Shown here in pieces: positions 8,804 through 18,100 of a stretch of 64,000 nucleotides of DNA. The stretch is from the NCBI RefSeq assembly GCF_033547075.1, contig NZ_CP137891.1, forward strand, positions 2,976,001-3,040,000, given 5' to 3'. Both the position numbers and the translations under genes were made by a program. A model generated the notes under the pieces. The model saw only the letters and a list, made by a program, of their open reading frames with translations. It did not search any database and was not told where the DNA came from. Position 1 is the stretch's first letter. Every line of letters starts with the position of its first letter. The stretch comes from Flavobacterium ardleyense (GTDB lineage Bacteria > Bacteroidota > Bacteroidia > Flavobacteriales > Flavobacteriaceae).

Positions 8804-10723
8804 CTAAATTTTAGTAATTACAAATTCACTTCTTCGATTCATTTGATGTTCTCCTTCTGAACATTCGATTCCGTCTGAACAATTGTTAAGCAATTGCGAC
8901 TCTCCAAAACCTGCCGATTTTAACCGCTTTGGCGAAATCCCTTTTTTAATCAGCCAATTCATAGTCGACTTTGCACGATTTGTAGATAATTCTAAATTGT
9001 ATTCTTTTGAAGCGCGACTGTCGGTGTGCGACCTGATGCTGATTTCCATCATCGGTTCTTGCTGCATAATCAACAGAATTTTTGTCAATTCATATTCGGC
9101 ATCGGGACGAATATCAAATTTATCCAAATCAAAATAGATATTTTTAATCGAAAGTATTTTGGCCAGATCATCACCAACTTTCATTGGTTTTTGAGATTTC
9201 TCAAAGATAATATCGGTTGAAGTTTTAGTTGAAGTTGCAGTCACTTGTTCTTGAGAATCATATAAATCTTTTGAAAATGTAAGATGATAGTTGTGCGCAC
9301 AATCAATAGTAAACGAGAATTTTCCATCTTCTGAAGTTAGAATGCTTTGAAGACTTTCACCTTTCTGATTTTGCAACGTGACTTTCACTCCAGAAACCAA
9401 GTTTTTGTTCTCTGAATCGACAATCCTTCCTTCATATGTGTTCTCGCATTTTTGCACTTTCGTGAATTTATAAATATCATCAAATCCAAGTCCTTTGCTC
9501 CTATTGGAACTATAGAATCCTTTGCCAGTTTCCGAATTTATCAAAAAAGCAAAGTCGTCAGCATTGCTGTTGATTTCTGATCCGAGATTTTCAACGCGAA
9601 CATCTTCTAATTTAGAATTCAAATCTGTTTTATAAATATCCAGTCCGCCCAAACCTGCTCGGCCGTCCGAAGAAAAATAGAGTTGATTGTCAGCACTTAT
9701 AAAAGGAAAAGTTTCTCTGCCTTCGGTATTAATTTTTGAACCTAAATTCTCTGGCTTTCCATAATTTCCATTTTCGAAAATTTCTACTCGAAAAATATCC
9801 GAAGCGCCAACTGTTCCTGGCATATCTGAGGAAAAGTACAAATATTTTTCATCAGCGCTCAAAGCAGGATGAGCACAACTAAAATCATCACTATTAAAAG
9901 GAAGTGCAATTGCATCCGTCCACTTTTTACCATCAAAATTGGCCTTAAAAATTTTAAGCAAAGTTTTTTTATTCTGATTTTTGACTCTTTTTCCTTCTTC
10001 CGAATTATTTTGAGTGAAAAACATCGTCTTTCCATCTTCGGTGAAAATCGCCGATGATTGATTCAGTTTTTTGCTGAAATCCGTTTTTAAAGGTTTTGGA
10101 TTTGACAAAATTCCATCAGTCGAAATAACTGCTTGGTAAATTTTTGAAAATGCTTGATTGGTCCAAGAGTGCGTTCTTTTGATAAATCCTGAGGTATCGC
10201 GGGATGAAGTGAAATAGAATTTATCATTCAAAATAAACGCGCCATAATCTGAGTAAGGTGAATTTATTGAAGTTGTGTCAACTTTAAACTGCTTTGGAAT
10301 CAATTTAATGTCTTCCAAATAATTTTGATTCCCGAAATACAATTTGAATCTTGAATCTGACTTTATCTCTTCAGGAATTTGATTTAGAAATTTATCCGCC
10401 AAATCATATTTATTCTGAGCTTTTAGACTTTGAACATACCTAAAATAATATTCGGCAGGGACTACTTGTTTTTTCAATCCGAAAAGTGATTTATAATAGG
10501 AAGTAGCGCTTTTGTAATCTCCATTGAAATAATACGAATCTCCAATATTCTGATAAACTTCTGCAGTTCGGAAACCTTTTTTTAATAGCTTTTTATAAAT
10601 TTCCACCGATTCAAAATACCCCATATTTTCGTGCTTAGTATTGGCCACAGAAAGTTTCTGCTCTTGGCAAAAAGCAGTAGATAAAAAAAGCAGGCTTAGA
10701 AAAAGCAGTAAATAATATTTCAT
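8804..10723 (-). CDS. OmpA family protein with TPR and PD40 repeats, T9SS-associated
   Basis: The 639-residue exported protein begins with a signal peptide (ends STAFCQ). TPR-like helices follow (about 25-140), then PD40/WD40-like strands (repeats such as YLYFSSDMPG and QLYFSSDGRAG, about 160-410). Next come a carboxypeptidase-regulatory-like beta domain (about 425-505) and a C-terminal OmpA peptidoglycan-binding domain (NIYFDLDKFDIRPDA ... SIRSHTDSRAS ... NRAKSTMNWLIKKG). This order is the standard partner of PorP/SprF proteins in Bacteroidota. The porP-like gene lies 11 bp upstream, so the pair is an operon that links an outer-membrane T9SS/gliding component to the cell wall. Confidence 0.9.
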   Translation of the reverse strand: MKYYLLLFLSLLFLSTAFCQEQKLSVANTKHENMGYFESVEIYKKLLKKGFRTAEVYQNIGDSYYFNGDYKSATSYYKSLFGLKKQVVPAEYYFRYVQSLKAQNKYDLADKFLNQIPEEIKSDSRFKLYFGNQNYLEDIKLIPKQFKVDTTSINSPYSDYGAFILNDKFYFTSSRDTSGFIKRTHSWTNQAFSKIYQAVISTDGILSNPKPLKTDFSKKLNQSSAIFTEDGKTMFFTQNNSEEGKRVKNQNKKTLLKIFKANFDGKKWTDAIALPFNSDDFSCAHPALSADEKYLYFSSDMPGTVGASDIFRVEIFENGNYGKPENLGSKINTEGRETFPFISADNQLYFSSDGRAGLGGLDIYKTDLNSKLEDVRVENLGSEINSNADDFAFLINSETGKGFYSSNRSKGLGFDDIYKFTKVQKCENTYEGRIVDSENKNLVSGVKVTLQNQKGESLQSILTSEDGKFSFTIDCAHNYHLTFSKDLYDSQEQVTATSTKTSTDIIFEKSQKPMKVGDDLAKILSIKNIYFDLDKFDIRPDAEYELTKILLIMQQEPMMEISIRSHTDSRASKEYNLELSTNRAKSTMNWLIKKGISPKRLKSAGFGESQLLNNCSDGIECSEGEHQMNRRSEFVITKI

Positions 10724-10734
10724 AGTTCTTAATT

Positions 10735-11652
10735 TTAGAAAAATCTCGGGGAACTAAGTCCGCTGTAGGATTTAAATAATTCGAAACGTAAAAAGATTTC
10801 GTGACTTCCTTGATTGTATTTCTGCAGTTGTGTGGTTTCAAAATCGTAGGCATAACCAACAAATAACATTTCAGAAATTTGAAATCCTGCCAACGCACTT
10901 ACTGCAGCGTCATATCGATAAGCAGCACCTAAAGTTAGCTTTTGATTAAATAAAAAGTTCGCCGATAAATCCATCTGCAAAGGCGTACTATCAAGGTATT
11001 TCGCCAAAAAAGCTGGTTTGAAATCGATATCAGAATTTATCGGAATTACCGTTCCAGTGATGAAGTATAAATTAATTCTTTCCCGATTTAGCGAAAGCTC
11101 ATTATCATCGTACTTATAATTTTCGAAAAGTTGAGGTGCGGATAATCCAAAATAAGTTTTGTCTGAATGTAGATAAAAGCCAATTCCAAGATTCGGACTT
11201 ATGGAGTTTTTGAAATTTTCTAGAGTTGTATCAGCTACATCTTTTGGATTAAGTTTATTTGCGTAGAAATTGAAAAAAGTCGCTGAGGTATTCAGTCCGA
11301 AATTTAGAGAAAACTTTTTCGAAACTATCAATGTATAGGAAACCGCGGCGGTGATAGTGTTTTCGGCGGTTGGGCCAATTTGATCATTCACGAAAGATAA
11401 TCCCGCACCAATATTTGAACTGGCAAATGGTGTATGAATCGAAAATGCATTTGTTTTGGGCGCTCCATCAAATCCAACCCATTGATTTCTATGCATTGCA
11501 AAGAGCGACATAGCACCACGACTTCCCGCATATCCTGGATTAACCACTATCGTGTTGTACATATAGTGCGTATATTGCGAATCCTGCTGCGCGAATGCAA
11601 GGGAGATACTAAAGATGCAAGTAAGCACTGTAAGTAAAGTCTTCAAATTCAA
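10735..11652 (-). CDS. PorP/SprF family type IX secretion membrane protein
   Basis: The 305-residue protein has a signal peptide ending LAFAQ, followed by the family hallmark near the mature N-terminus (QDSQYTHYMYNTIVVNPGYAG, residues about 22-42). The rest is amphipathic beta strands fitting an outer-membrane barrel. The start is TTG at 11652; a second TTG two codons later would also work. PorP/SprF proteins take part in T9SS-dependent secretion and attachment of surface proteins such as SprB. The gene is first in an operon with the OmpA-family gene. Confidence 0.9.
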   Translation of the reverse strand: MNLKTLLTVLTCIFSISLAFAQQDSQYTHYMYNTIVVNPGYAGSRGAMSLFAMHRNQWVGFDGAPKTNAFSIHTPFASSNIGAGLSFVNDQIGPTAENTITAAVSYTLIVSKKFSLNFGLNTSATFFNFYANKLNPKDVADTTLENFKNSISPNLGIGFYLHSDKTYFGLSAPQLFENYKYDDNELSLNRERINLYFITGTVIPINSDIDFKPAFLAKYLDSTPLQMDLSANFLFNQKLTLGAAYRYDAAVSALAGFQISEMLFVGYAYDFETTQLQKYNQGSHEIFLRFELFKSYSGLSSPRFF

Positions 11653-11961
11653 AAGGATAGAATTTTAAATATTGATAGTCTCTCAAAAATACGTTTTTAT
11701 TAGTAATGACCACCGAGAACTTCAACTGAAACCAAGACAAAATTTGCTTGACAGAAGAAAAATACTTCAATTTTAAAGATTTCGGCTCTCTTAACGGGTA
11801 GTAGCCATTTAGCGAAAGCGAAATTACCGCCACAATATACCCGAATCATATAAAAATAATAAATTTAAGAAATTGTATATTTGAAATTCTAGATTAAGAA
11901 AATCTTCAATTTGTAAAATTTTGGATTGCTCTTTGCTAGTGATAGATTTCTTAAATAATAT
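11653..11961. other. Divergent intergenic region, no gene
   Basis: These 309 bases separate the leftward porP-like gene from the rightward DUF4197 genes. Apart from the -7 box listed for porP I see no structured RNA or coding frame that can be supported. Confidence 0.5.
11684..11691 (-). promoter_or_regulatory. -7 box of the porP-like operon
   Basis: On the minus strand this reads TATTTTTG, matching TAnnTTTG. It lies about 32 bases upstream of the TTG start at 11652. No -33 TTG at the expected spacing. Confidence 0.4.
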
Positions 11962-12687
11962 ATGATGAAAAGAATAGCAATAATAATACTGATGATGGCA
12001 CCCTTTTATGGCCACTCGCAGATTAAAGGATTTCTAGACAAAATAGGAAATAGTCTTGAATCAGTAACTGGCGAAAGCACGGACCGTTTTGATATTTCTG
12101 GAGCTTTGAAAGAAGCTTTAAATAAAGGTGTTGACAAAGAAGTTTCGAAACTTACACTTGAAAATGGATTTTATAAGAATGAAGCCGTAAAGATTCTGAT
12201 GCCCACGGAACTCCAGAAAGTGGACAAAACTTTGCGAAGCGTGGGATTATCATCGCTCTCTGACGAAGGAATTAAATTACTAAATCGTGCCGCCGAAGAA
12301 GCAGTTAAGGAAGCAACTCCAATTTTTATCACCGCCATCAAACAAATGAGTATTGCCGATGCTAAAACAATATTGATGGGCAAAAATAATGCGGCTACCA
12401 CTTATTTAGAATCTAAAACTACCAAAAATTTATACGCGAAATTCAATCCAGTAGTTCAGAAAAATCTCCGAAAAGTTGGCGCTGACGTGGCTTGGACTTC
12501 TATAATTTCAAAATATAATTCACTTCCACTTACTACCGACGTAAATCCAGACATTACAGATTACGTGACTAAAAAAGCACTTGAAGGTGTTTTTAAAATG
12601 ATTGCGGTAGAAGAATTATCGATTAGGACAGACATCGGCGCTAGGACTTCTCCCCTACTAAAGAAAGTCTTTGCGATGCAAGATTAA
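11962..12687 (+). CDS. DUF4197 domain protein, exported (copy 1)
   Basis: The 241-residue product has a signal peptide ending YGHSQ and then a DUF4197 domain filling the rest. Family landmarks are ALKEALNKGV, DGFYKNEAVKILMP, LNRAAEEAVKEATPIF and DAKTILMG. The domain is all-helical and of unknown function. Its closest relative here is the next gene, which starts 23 bp downstream and shares most residues over the domain. The two differ at the N-terminus: this one has a cleavable signal, the next a lipobox. Confidence 0.88.
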   Translation: MMKRIAIIILMMAPFYGHSQIKGFLDKIGNSLESVTGESTDRFDISGALKEALNKGVDKEVSKLTLENGFYKNEAVKILMPTELQKVDKTLRSVGLSSLSDEGIKLLNRAAEEAVKEATPIFITAIKQMSIADAKTILMGKNNAATTYLESKTTKNLYAKFNPVVQKNLRKVGADVAWTSIISKYNSLPLTTDVNPDITDYVTKKALEGVFKMIAVEELSIRTDIGARTSPLLKKVFAMQD

Positions 12688-12710
12688 ATAAACCAACAAA
12701 CCAAAATACT

Positions 12711-13415
12711 ATGAAAAATAAAATATTAGCACTCGCAGTGGTGCTAAGCCTTTCTGGCTGTGCCGAACTGCAACAAGTAGCATCTCAATATCCTGGAATT
12801 GGACAAACGTTAGGAAATGCTGATATCGCGATGGGGCTTAAGGAAGCGTTGAATAACGGTGTCACCAAACAAGTAACAAAACTCACCGTTTCGGATGGTT
12901 TTTATAAAAATGCTGCCGTAAAGATTTTGCTTCCGCCCGAACTTCAGAAGGTGGATAAAACTCTGAGAGATCTTGGACTTTCTAGTCTTGCTGACGAAGG
13001 TTTAAAAGTTTTAAATCGTGCTGCCGAAGATGCAGTTAAAGAAGCGGTTCCAGTTTTTGTAACTGCGATAAAAAGTATGACCATTACCGATGCGAAAAAT
13101 ATTTTGATGGGCAATGACAATGCTGCCACTATCTATTTGCAAAGAACAACTAGTTCACAACTTTATGGTAAGTTTAATCCTATCGTGAAAAAATCGTTGA
13201 GTAAAGTTGGAGCAGATAAGACTTGGAATCAAATTCTTACAAAATATAATACACTGCCGCTTGTAACAAAAGTAAATCCTGACCTAAATGACTACGTAAC
13301 AAACGAGGCTTTGAAAGGAGTTTTCACAATGGTAGCAGTAGAAGAGAAGGATATTCGTAACAATGTTGCGGCAAGAACTTCAGATTTACTGAAACGAGTT
13401 TTTGGAATGCAATAA
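12711..13415 (+). CDS. DUF4197 domain lipoprotein (copy 2)
   Basis: The product has 234 residues and a lipoprotein signal (MKNKILALAVVLSLSGC, lipidated Cys17). A DUF4197 domain nearly parallel to that of the preceding gene follows: GLKEALNNGV, DGFYKNAAVKILLPPEL, LNRAAEDAVKEAVPVF and DAKNILMG. The tandem arrangement and high similarity point to a local duplication. Function is unknown. A terminator lies about 130 bp downstream. Confidence 0.88.
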   Translation: MKNKILALAVVLSLSGCAELQQVASQYPGIGQTLGNADIAMGLKEALNNGVTKQVTKLTVSDGFYKNAAVKILLPPELQKVDKTLRDLGLSSLADEGLKVLNRAAEDAVKEAVPVFVTAIKSMTITDAKNILMGNDNAATIYLQRTTSSQLYGKFNPIVKKSLSKVGADKTWNQILTKYNTLPLVTKVNPDLNDYVTNEALKGVFTMVAVEEKDIRNNVAARTSDLLKRVFGMQ

Positions 13416-13545
13416 ATTGCGATTGTAATAGATTGTTAGTCAATAACATATAAATAACATACTCTTAACAACTGTATTAAAATTTTAATTGCATCTTTGT
13501 ATCATAATAAAGGGTTTTTATTATTTGGTTAGAGTTAGTTACAAG

Positions 13546-13578
13546 AATGCCAGTGTTTTATTTCACTGGCATTTTTAT
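13546..13578 (+). terminator. Terminator after the DUF4197 pair
   Basis: AATGCCAGTG pairs with CACTGGCATT around an 8-base T-rich loop and is followed by a T-run. Confidence 0.8.
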
Positions 13579-13614
13579 TTTTAGTCCTATTTAGAAAGCA
13601 TAAATATTACTTTC

Positions 13615-14412
13615 CTACAAAGAATTTAGGTCGTTTCGAAGCTTTTTGAAGTAATCAAAAGCTAAAATTAGCCTCGATCCATACCAAGAAAACATTTCTC
13701 CATCCACCACCATAATTTTTACTTTCTGATTTAATTTCACGAAATCATCAAAATCTGATTCCTTAAAAGGATAGGGTTCAGAGGATAAAAGAATATAATC
13801 AACCTCGTTTTCTTTGATGTTTTCAATCTGTACTTCAGGATATCTTTCCAGATTTTCAAAAGCATTTTGGAAATTATTCAGCTTTAAAATCTCATTGATA
13901 TAAGTGCTATTTGCCGCAACCATATAAGGATTTTTCCAAATAAAATACGCGATTTTTTGTAGTTTTTGAGTGGAAGCAAAAGCGTGAAATTCTTGCATTG
14001 CAGCATTAGTTTCACAAACCATCTTTGCAGCAGAATCTTCTACACCAAAGATTTTTCCGAAATCCAAAATCATCTGATTATTATCTTCTACCGTATAAAT
14101 ATTGGTCGTCCAAACTGGACAAATTGCCGAAAGATCTTCGACAATTTGTTGGGTATTTTCCTCTTTATTGCAGATAATTATATCTGGTTTTAAAGCAGCA
14201 ATTTTATCAAAGTTGATCACTTTGGTACCGCCAACCATAGTTTTTGTGTTTTTGAGACCAACCGGATGAATACAGAATTTGGTCAAGCCAACGATGCTGT
14301 CTTCCAGCCCTAAACTAACAAGAAGTTCAGTTTGCGAAGGCACCAAAGATACGATTCGCTTTGGCGTTTCAGTAAACGAAAATGTTTTCCCAATCTGATC
14401 AGTTAGTTGCAT
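13615..14412 (-). CDS. BtuF-like helical-backbone substrate-binding protein
   Basis: The 265-residue protein matches the periplasmic binding protein family of cobalamin and iron-siderophore ABC transporters. It has PKRIVSLVPSQTELLVSLG at the N-terminal lobe, ALKPDIIICNKEEN before the connecting helix and a C-terminal lobe ending AFDYFKKLRNDL. I use ATG at 14412 rather than TTG at 14418. No signal peptide or lipobox is visible, which is odd for a periplasmic receptor. It follows pyrF by 14 bp, and no permease or ATPase is adjacent. The ligand (corrinoid or iron chelate) is unproven. Confidence 0.78.
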   Translation of the reverse strand: MQLTDQIGKTFSFTETPKRIVSLVPSQTELLVSLGLEDSIVGLTKFCIHPVGLKNTKTMVGGTKVINFDKIAALKPDIIICNKEENTQQIVEDLSAICPVWTTNIYTVEDNNQMILDFGKIFGVEDSAAKMVCETNAAMQEFHAFASTQKLQKIAYFIWKNPYMVAANSTYINEILKLNNFQNAFENLERYPEVQIENIKENEVDYILLSSEPYPFKESDFDDFVKLNQKVKIMVVDGEMFSWYGSRLILAFDYFKKLRNDLNSL

Positions 14413-14426
14413 AGCCAAAAACGAAA

Positions 14427-15245
14427 TTACATTTTATCGATGATTGCGCTCATTTGCGTTTGCATTTTTAGCGCTTCTTCTCTTGCTTTTTCGGCAAAGT
14501 CCAATCCACCCGAAGCATAAATTATTCCTCTAGAAGAATTTACCAAAAGACCCACATTTTTGTTCATTCCGTATTTGCAAACCTCCTTCAGATTTCCACC
14601 TTGCGCTCCTACTCCAGGCACCAATAGAAAACTTTCTGGAACGATTTTACGAACTTCAGCAAGGTATTCCGCTTTGGTAGCGCCAATAACGTACATCAAG
14701 TTTTGACTGTTTTTCCAAGTTTTCGAAGTTTCAAGAACCTGTTTGTACAAGTCTACTCCATCCACTTTTTTAGTTTGAAAATCGTAGGCACCTTCATTTG
14801 AAGTCAATGCCAACAGAATTGCAAATTTATCTTCGTGTTGCAAAAATGGCTCAACCGAATCCTTTCCCATATACGGCGCCACAGTTACAGCATCAAAGTC
14901 AAGATCTTCAAAAAATGCTTTGGCATACATTGCCGAAGTATTTCCGATATCACCTCTTTTTGCATCGGCAATGGTAAAAATATCCGGGTACGTTTCGTTG
15001 ATATATTGCACGGTTTTCTCTAGAGATTGCCATCCTTTAATCCCGTACGCCTCATAAAATGCAGTATTTGGTTTGTAAGCAACCGCCAAATCATGAGTTG
15101 CGTCAATGATGGCTTTGTTGAATTCAAATATTGGGTTTTCGCTATTTAATAAGTGCTCCGGAATTCGTTCCAAGTCCACATCTAGTCCGATGCATAGGAA
15201 TGATTTCTTCTCTTTTATCTGTTGTGTTATATGCTGTATGGTCAA
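14427..15245 (-). CDS. pyrF: Orotidine-5'-phosphate decarboxylase, type 2
   Basis: The 272-residue enzyme converts OMP to UMP in the last step of de novo pyrimidine synthesis. It shows [10 protein letters not shown] at the first strand and the catalytic motif DAKRGD (D94, K96, D99) typical of the longer type 2 decarboxylases. GVGAQGG and LLVNSSRGI form the phosphate-binding end. The start is TTG at 15245, which gives the usual N-terminus; no ATG is available in frame nearby. The upstream side is the inverted repeat and restriction island. The neighbour in the same direction beyond the island is prfA. Confidence 0.93.
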   Translation of the reverse strand: MTIQHITQQIKEKKSFLCIGLDVDLERIPEHLLNSENPIFEFNKAIIDATHDLAVAYKPNTAFYEAYGIKGWQSLEKTVQYINETYPDIFTIADAKRGDIGNTSAMYAKAFFEDLDFDAVTVAPYMGKDSVEPFLQHEDKFAILLALTSNEGAYDFQTKKVDGVDLYKQVLETSKTWKNSQNLMYVIGATKAEYLAEVRKIVPESFLLVPGVGAQGGNLKEVCKYGMNKNVGLLVNSSRGIIYASGGLDFAEKAREEALKMQTQMSAIIDKM

Positions 15246-15390
15246 AATATATGATTTTTCGTGTTTTTACTACGGTGCCAAAGTTCGTTAAATTTTGTCT
15301 AAAAACCCTAATTTTGTAAATATAATAATGAGGTCGAATAATCGTTTGTCAAAGATATTTTTGGGTGGAGATTGCTATTTCCGTGATATT

Positions 15391-15579
15391 TTTTTGGGCG
15401 AGACCTGCGCCAAGACGAATACGGTAACATTGAAGATTTGTTTTGGCGCAGGTCCGGGCTATACGTTCCCAATCTTTCTTGTAGCTTTTGCTCCGCAAAG
15501 CCACAAGAAAGGATTTGCTTCGCCAGTTCGCAAAAGCTCGGGTCCACTGCTACCCCTCTCGCGGGACTTGTGGTGAGGT
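15391..15579 (+). repeat. Structured intergenic repeat, left copy (inverted relative to 21861-22047)
   Basis: About 190 bases that match the reverse complement of 21861-22047 almost throughout (GGGCGAGACCTGCGCCAAG at the start, CCTCTCGCGGG near the end). Inner hairpins: ACCTGCGCCAA (15403-15413) pairs perfectly with 15443-15453; CTTTCTTGT (15474-15482) pairs with ACAAGAAAG (15503-15511); AGCTTTTGC (15483-15491) can pair with GCAAAAGCT (15530-15538). The loop of the first hairpin is the least conserved part. It is more GC-rich than its surroundings. No transposase is associated. Confidence 0.9.
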
Positions 15580-15983
15580 TGGAGTGAGGTGGTTGGGTGA
15601 AGTTAAATAGCAATTTTCCATAACTTGCTTGCCTATCAAACAACATTTCCTCACTGGATATAAATCTATTTATTAGCAAAATAAGAAATATATTAGCGTA
15701 AGTATAATCAAACGTCCTCCAGCTATACATAATTTCTTTGTGTATGGCTTATCATATCGGTGATATTAATGTGTTAATTACTAATAACCTTGTTTAGTTT
15801 GTCATGAAAAGCCAATATCGAGACTTATCTGAGCGCACAGGGGTAAAACTTTAATTTTATGATAAACCAGCCAAGTCGGATTGATTTGGAGACTTACTGA
15901 ATTTCATTGTTTACTATCTTAAAAAATGAGATAATAAATACAATAAAGTATATTTGCACTTCCACATAAGTCGAAAGAAAAAT
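15580..15983. other. Leader region of the restriction-modification island
   Basis: About 400 bases between the left repeat and the XRE regulator gene. Apart from the -7 box at 15949-15956 I see no gene. The open frame that crosses the repeat on the minus strand looks spurious. Confidence 0.5.
15949..15956 (+). promoter_or_regulatory. -7 box of the restriction-modification operon
   Basis: TATATTTG fits TAnnTTTG exactly and lies 28 bp before the ATG at 15984. It would drive the XRE gene and the overlapping genes behind it. Confidence 0.5.
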
Positions 15984-16181
15984 ATGAACAGAATTAAAGT
16001 GGTTTTGGAAGAAAAAGGAATTAAGCAAAAGTGGCTTGCAGAACAATTAGGAAAAAGTTATAACATGGTTAATTCTTACATTCAAAATAGACAGCAACCA
16101 AGATTAGAAGTGCTATTTGAAATAGCGAAGATTTTGAAAGTGGACGCAAAGGAACTTTTAAACAGCAAAACTAATGTGTAA
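15984..16181 (+). CDS. XRE-family HTH regulator, putative RM controller
   Basis: A 65-residue helix-turn-helix protein of the Cro/C1 type: MNRIKVVLEEKGIKQKWLAE, then the HTH with LAEQLGKSYNMVNSYIQNRQ as scaffold and recognition helices, and IAKILKVDAKELL at the end. I start at ATG 15984. The frame also opens at TTG 15954, but that codon lies inside the -7 promoter box. Its stop overlaps the first methyltransferase gene by 8 bp. Small XRE proteins ahead of restriction genes often act as C-proteins that delay nuclease expression; that role here is inference from position. Confidence 0.85.
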   Translation: MNRIKVVLEEKGIKQKWLAEQLGKSYNMVNSYIQNRQQPRLEVLFEIAKILKVDAKELLNSKTNV

Positions 16182-17037
16182 AGAGACCATTGAATTTGAG
16201 AATATTTATGTAGTTGAAGAGCCACAGTTGGATTTGTTTGCTTATTCAGATGAAAATAATTTAAGGGATGAATTCAAAATAGTTTCTAAAAATAAAGAAC
16301 TTGAATTTGAATCAATAGGCCGACATACTCTATTGGGAAATGGTAATTGTGTTGAGTATTTAAAATTCCTGAAATCTTCTACTGTAGATTTGATTTTAAC
16401 AGATCCTCCATATAATCTTGGAAATTTTATGCATAACAGGAATACAAACCTTGTAAAAATGCGTGAAAATCAATTCGCATATGCAGGTTGGGACAATTTG
16501 TCTCAGGAAGATTGGGAAAAGGAAATGGACGTTTTTTTTAGCGAAAGTAGTAGAATTCTTAAAAAAAGAGGTGCTTTACTTTTGTTTATGTCACTAATTA
16601 AAATAGAAACAATTATAAAACTTGCATCAAAATACAAATTCTATTACAAGACAACAGGAATATGGCATAAAACTAATCCTATGCCTAGAAATATGAATAT
16701 TCATTTTGTCAATTCGACGGAAGCTTGGGTTTACTTTATAAAGGATGACACTTCTGGAACTTTTAATAATGATGGCAAGTTGGAACACGATTTTATAGAG
16801 ACGTCACTAACAACAGGCAAAGAGAAGCAATTTGGTAAACATCCGACACAAAAACCGACGAAAGTTATAGCACATTTTATTAATTTATTATCTAACGAAG
16901 AGGATGTTGTACTAGATCCATTTATGGGAAGTGGTACAACAGGTGTATGTTCTAGAAAATTAAAAAGAAAGTTCATTGGAATAGAATTAAGCGATGAATA
17001 TTATGAACTTTCAAAAAAAAGAATGCTGAATGAGTAA
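16174..17037 (+). CDS. Site-specific DNA methyltransferase, beta-class N6A/N4C
   Basis: The 287-residue enzyme has motif IV first (D77-P-P-Y80, followed by NL) and the SAM-binding motif I late (DPFMGSGTTG, about 248-257). This order defines beta-class amino-methyltransferases. HPTQKP lies between them. DPPY favours adenine N6, but cytosine N4 cannot be excluded. The target-recognition part is probably within about 85-210. It overlaps the XRE gene by 8 bp at its start and the C5-methyltransferase gene by 8 bp at its end, so translation is likely coupled. Confidence 0.9.
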   Translation: MCKETIEFENIYVVEEPQLDLFAYSDENNLRDEFKIVSKNKELEFESIGRHTLLGNGNCVEYLKFLKSSTVDLILTDPPYNLGNFMHNRNTNLVKMRENQFAYAGWDNLSQEDWEKEMDVFFSESSRILKKRGALLLFMSLIKIETIIKLASKYKFYYKTTGIWHKTNPMPRNMNIHFVNSTEAWVYFIKDDTSGTFNNDGKLEHDFIETSLTTGKEKQFGKHPTQKPTKVIAHFINLLSNEEDVVLDPFMGSGTTGVCSRKLKRKFIGIELSDEYYELSKKRMLNE

Positions 17038-18100
17038 GTTAAAAGTTGCAGATTTATTTGCTGGCGTTGGTGGATTATCGCAAGGTTTTATTTCAAAAGG
17101 ATTTGAAATAGAATTTGCAATAGAACATAATAAGGAAATAGCATATTCTTATAAATTAAATCATCCCAAAACAATTGTTTACGATGAAGACATTTCAAAG
17201 ATAGATTTAAAACTCCTCAAAGAAAACCATCCTAAAATCGATGTTATTGTTGGAGGTCCGCCTTGCCAAGGTTTTTCGCAAAAAGGTAAGAGATTAAATA
17301 TTGATGATGAGAGAAATTATCTTTTTAAAAAGTTTATTGATACAGTTGAAATATTTAAACCAAAGTACTTTGTTTTAGAAAATGTGCCCAACGTTTTAAC
17401 AACAGCAAATGGTTTTTTTAAAGATGAAATTATAAAAGGGTTTGAAAAATTAGGTTATGCAGTAAACTCAACCATATTAAATGCATCAGATTTTGGGATA
17501 CCTCAGAATAGAAAAAGAGCTTTTTTTATTGGCTCATTAAGTGGAGATTTATTAGAATTTCCAAAACCTAATAATATTAAAATCACTATAAAGGACGCAA
17601 TTTACGACCTTCCACATCTTGAGTCAGGGCAAGGCAAAGAGTTTTTTGAATATGATAAACAACCTTTATCAGACTATCAAAAAAAATTACGCAGTAAATC
17701 GAAAGGAATTTATAATCACCAATCTACTAAACATTCCGAATTAGCAATCGAGAGATTGAAGTTGATCCCGAAAGGAAAGGGAAAGGAAGTTCTACCTCCA
17801 GAGCATAGAACTAAATCAATTTATAGTGGAACTTGGACAAGATTGCCAGAAGATGGAATTGCCGCTACAATTACAACTAGATTTGACACACCGTCATCTG
17901 GCCTTTTTACGCATCCTATTTTAAATAGGTGCTTAACAGTTCGTGAAGCAGCAAGAATTCAATCTTTTTCAGATGATTTTATTTTCTATGGAACAAAAAC
18001 AATACAAATGAAACAAGTCGGAAATGCCGTTCCACCTTTGTTAGCATCAGAAATAGCGAAAATAATTAAGAAAGACATAGAAAATGAACTTACCAAATAA
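17030..18100 (+). CDS. DNA cytosine-5 methyltransferase
   Basis: The 356-residue protein carries the C5 methyltransferase motifs in order: motif I DLFAGVGGLSQGF (8-20), motif IV GGPPCQGFSQ with catalytic C79, motif VI ENV (116-118), motif VIII-like QNRKRAFFIG and motif X QVGNAVPP near the C-terminus. The variable target-recognition region lies roughly between 200 and 310. It overlaps both neighbours (8 bp with the amino-methyltransferase, 17 bp with the McrB-like gene), so it belongs to the same operon and should protect the host site from the nuclease encoded next. Confidence 0.93.
   Translation: MSKLKVADLFAGVGGLSQGFISKGFEIEFAIEHNKEIAYSYKLNHPKTIVYDEDISKIDLKLLKENHPKIDVIVGGPPCQGFSQKGKRLNIDDERNYLFKKFIDTVEIFKPKYFVLENVPNVLTTANGFFKDEIIKGFEKLGYAVNSTILNASDFGIPQNRKRAFFIGSLSGDLLEFPKPNNIKITIKDAIYDLPHLESGQGKEFFEYDKQPLSDYQKKLRSKSKGIYNHQSTKHSELAIERLKLIPKGKGKEVLPPEHRTKSIYSGTWTRLPEDGIAATITTRFDTPSSGLFTHPILNRCLTVREAARIQSFSDDFIFYGTKTIQMKQVGNAVPPLLASEIAKIIKKDIENELTK

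Noticed and set aside
15308..15730. Minus-strand open frame of 140 codons across the left repeat
   Set aside because: It covers a hairpin-rich intergenic repeat, and its product has no domain or plausible composition. The frame is not kept in the right copy.
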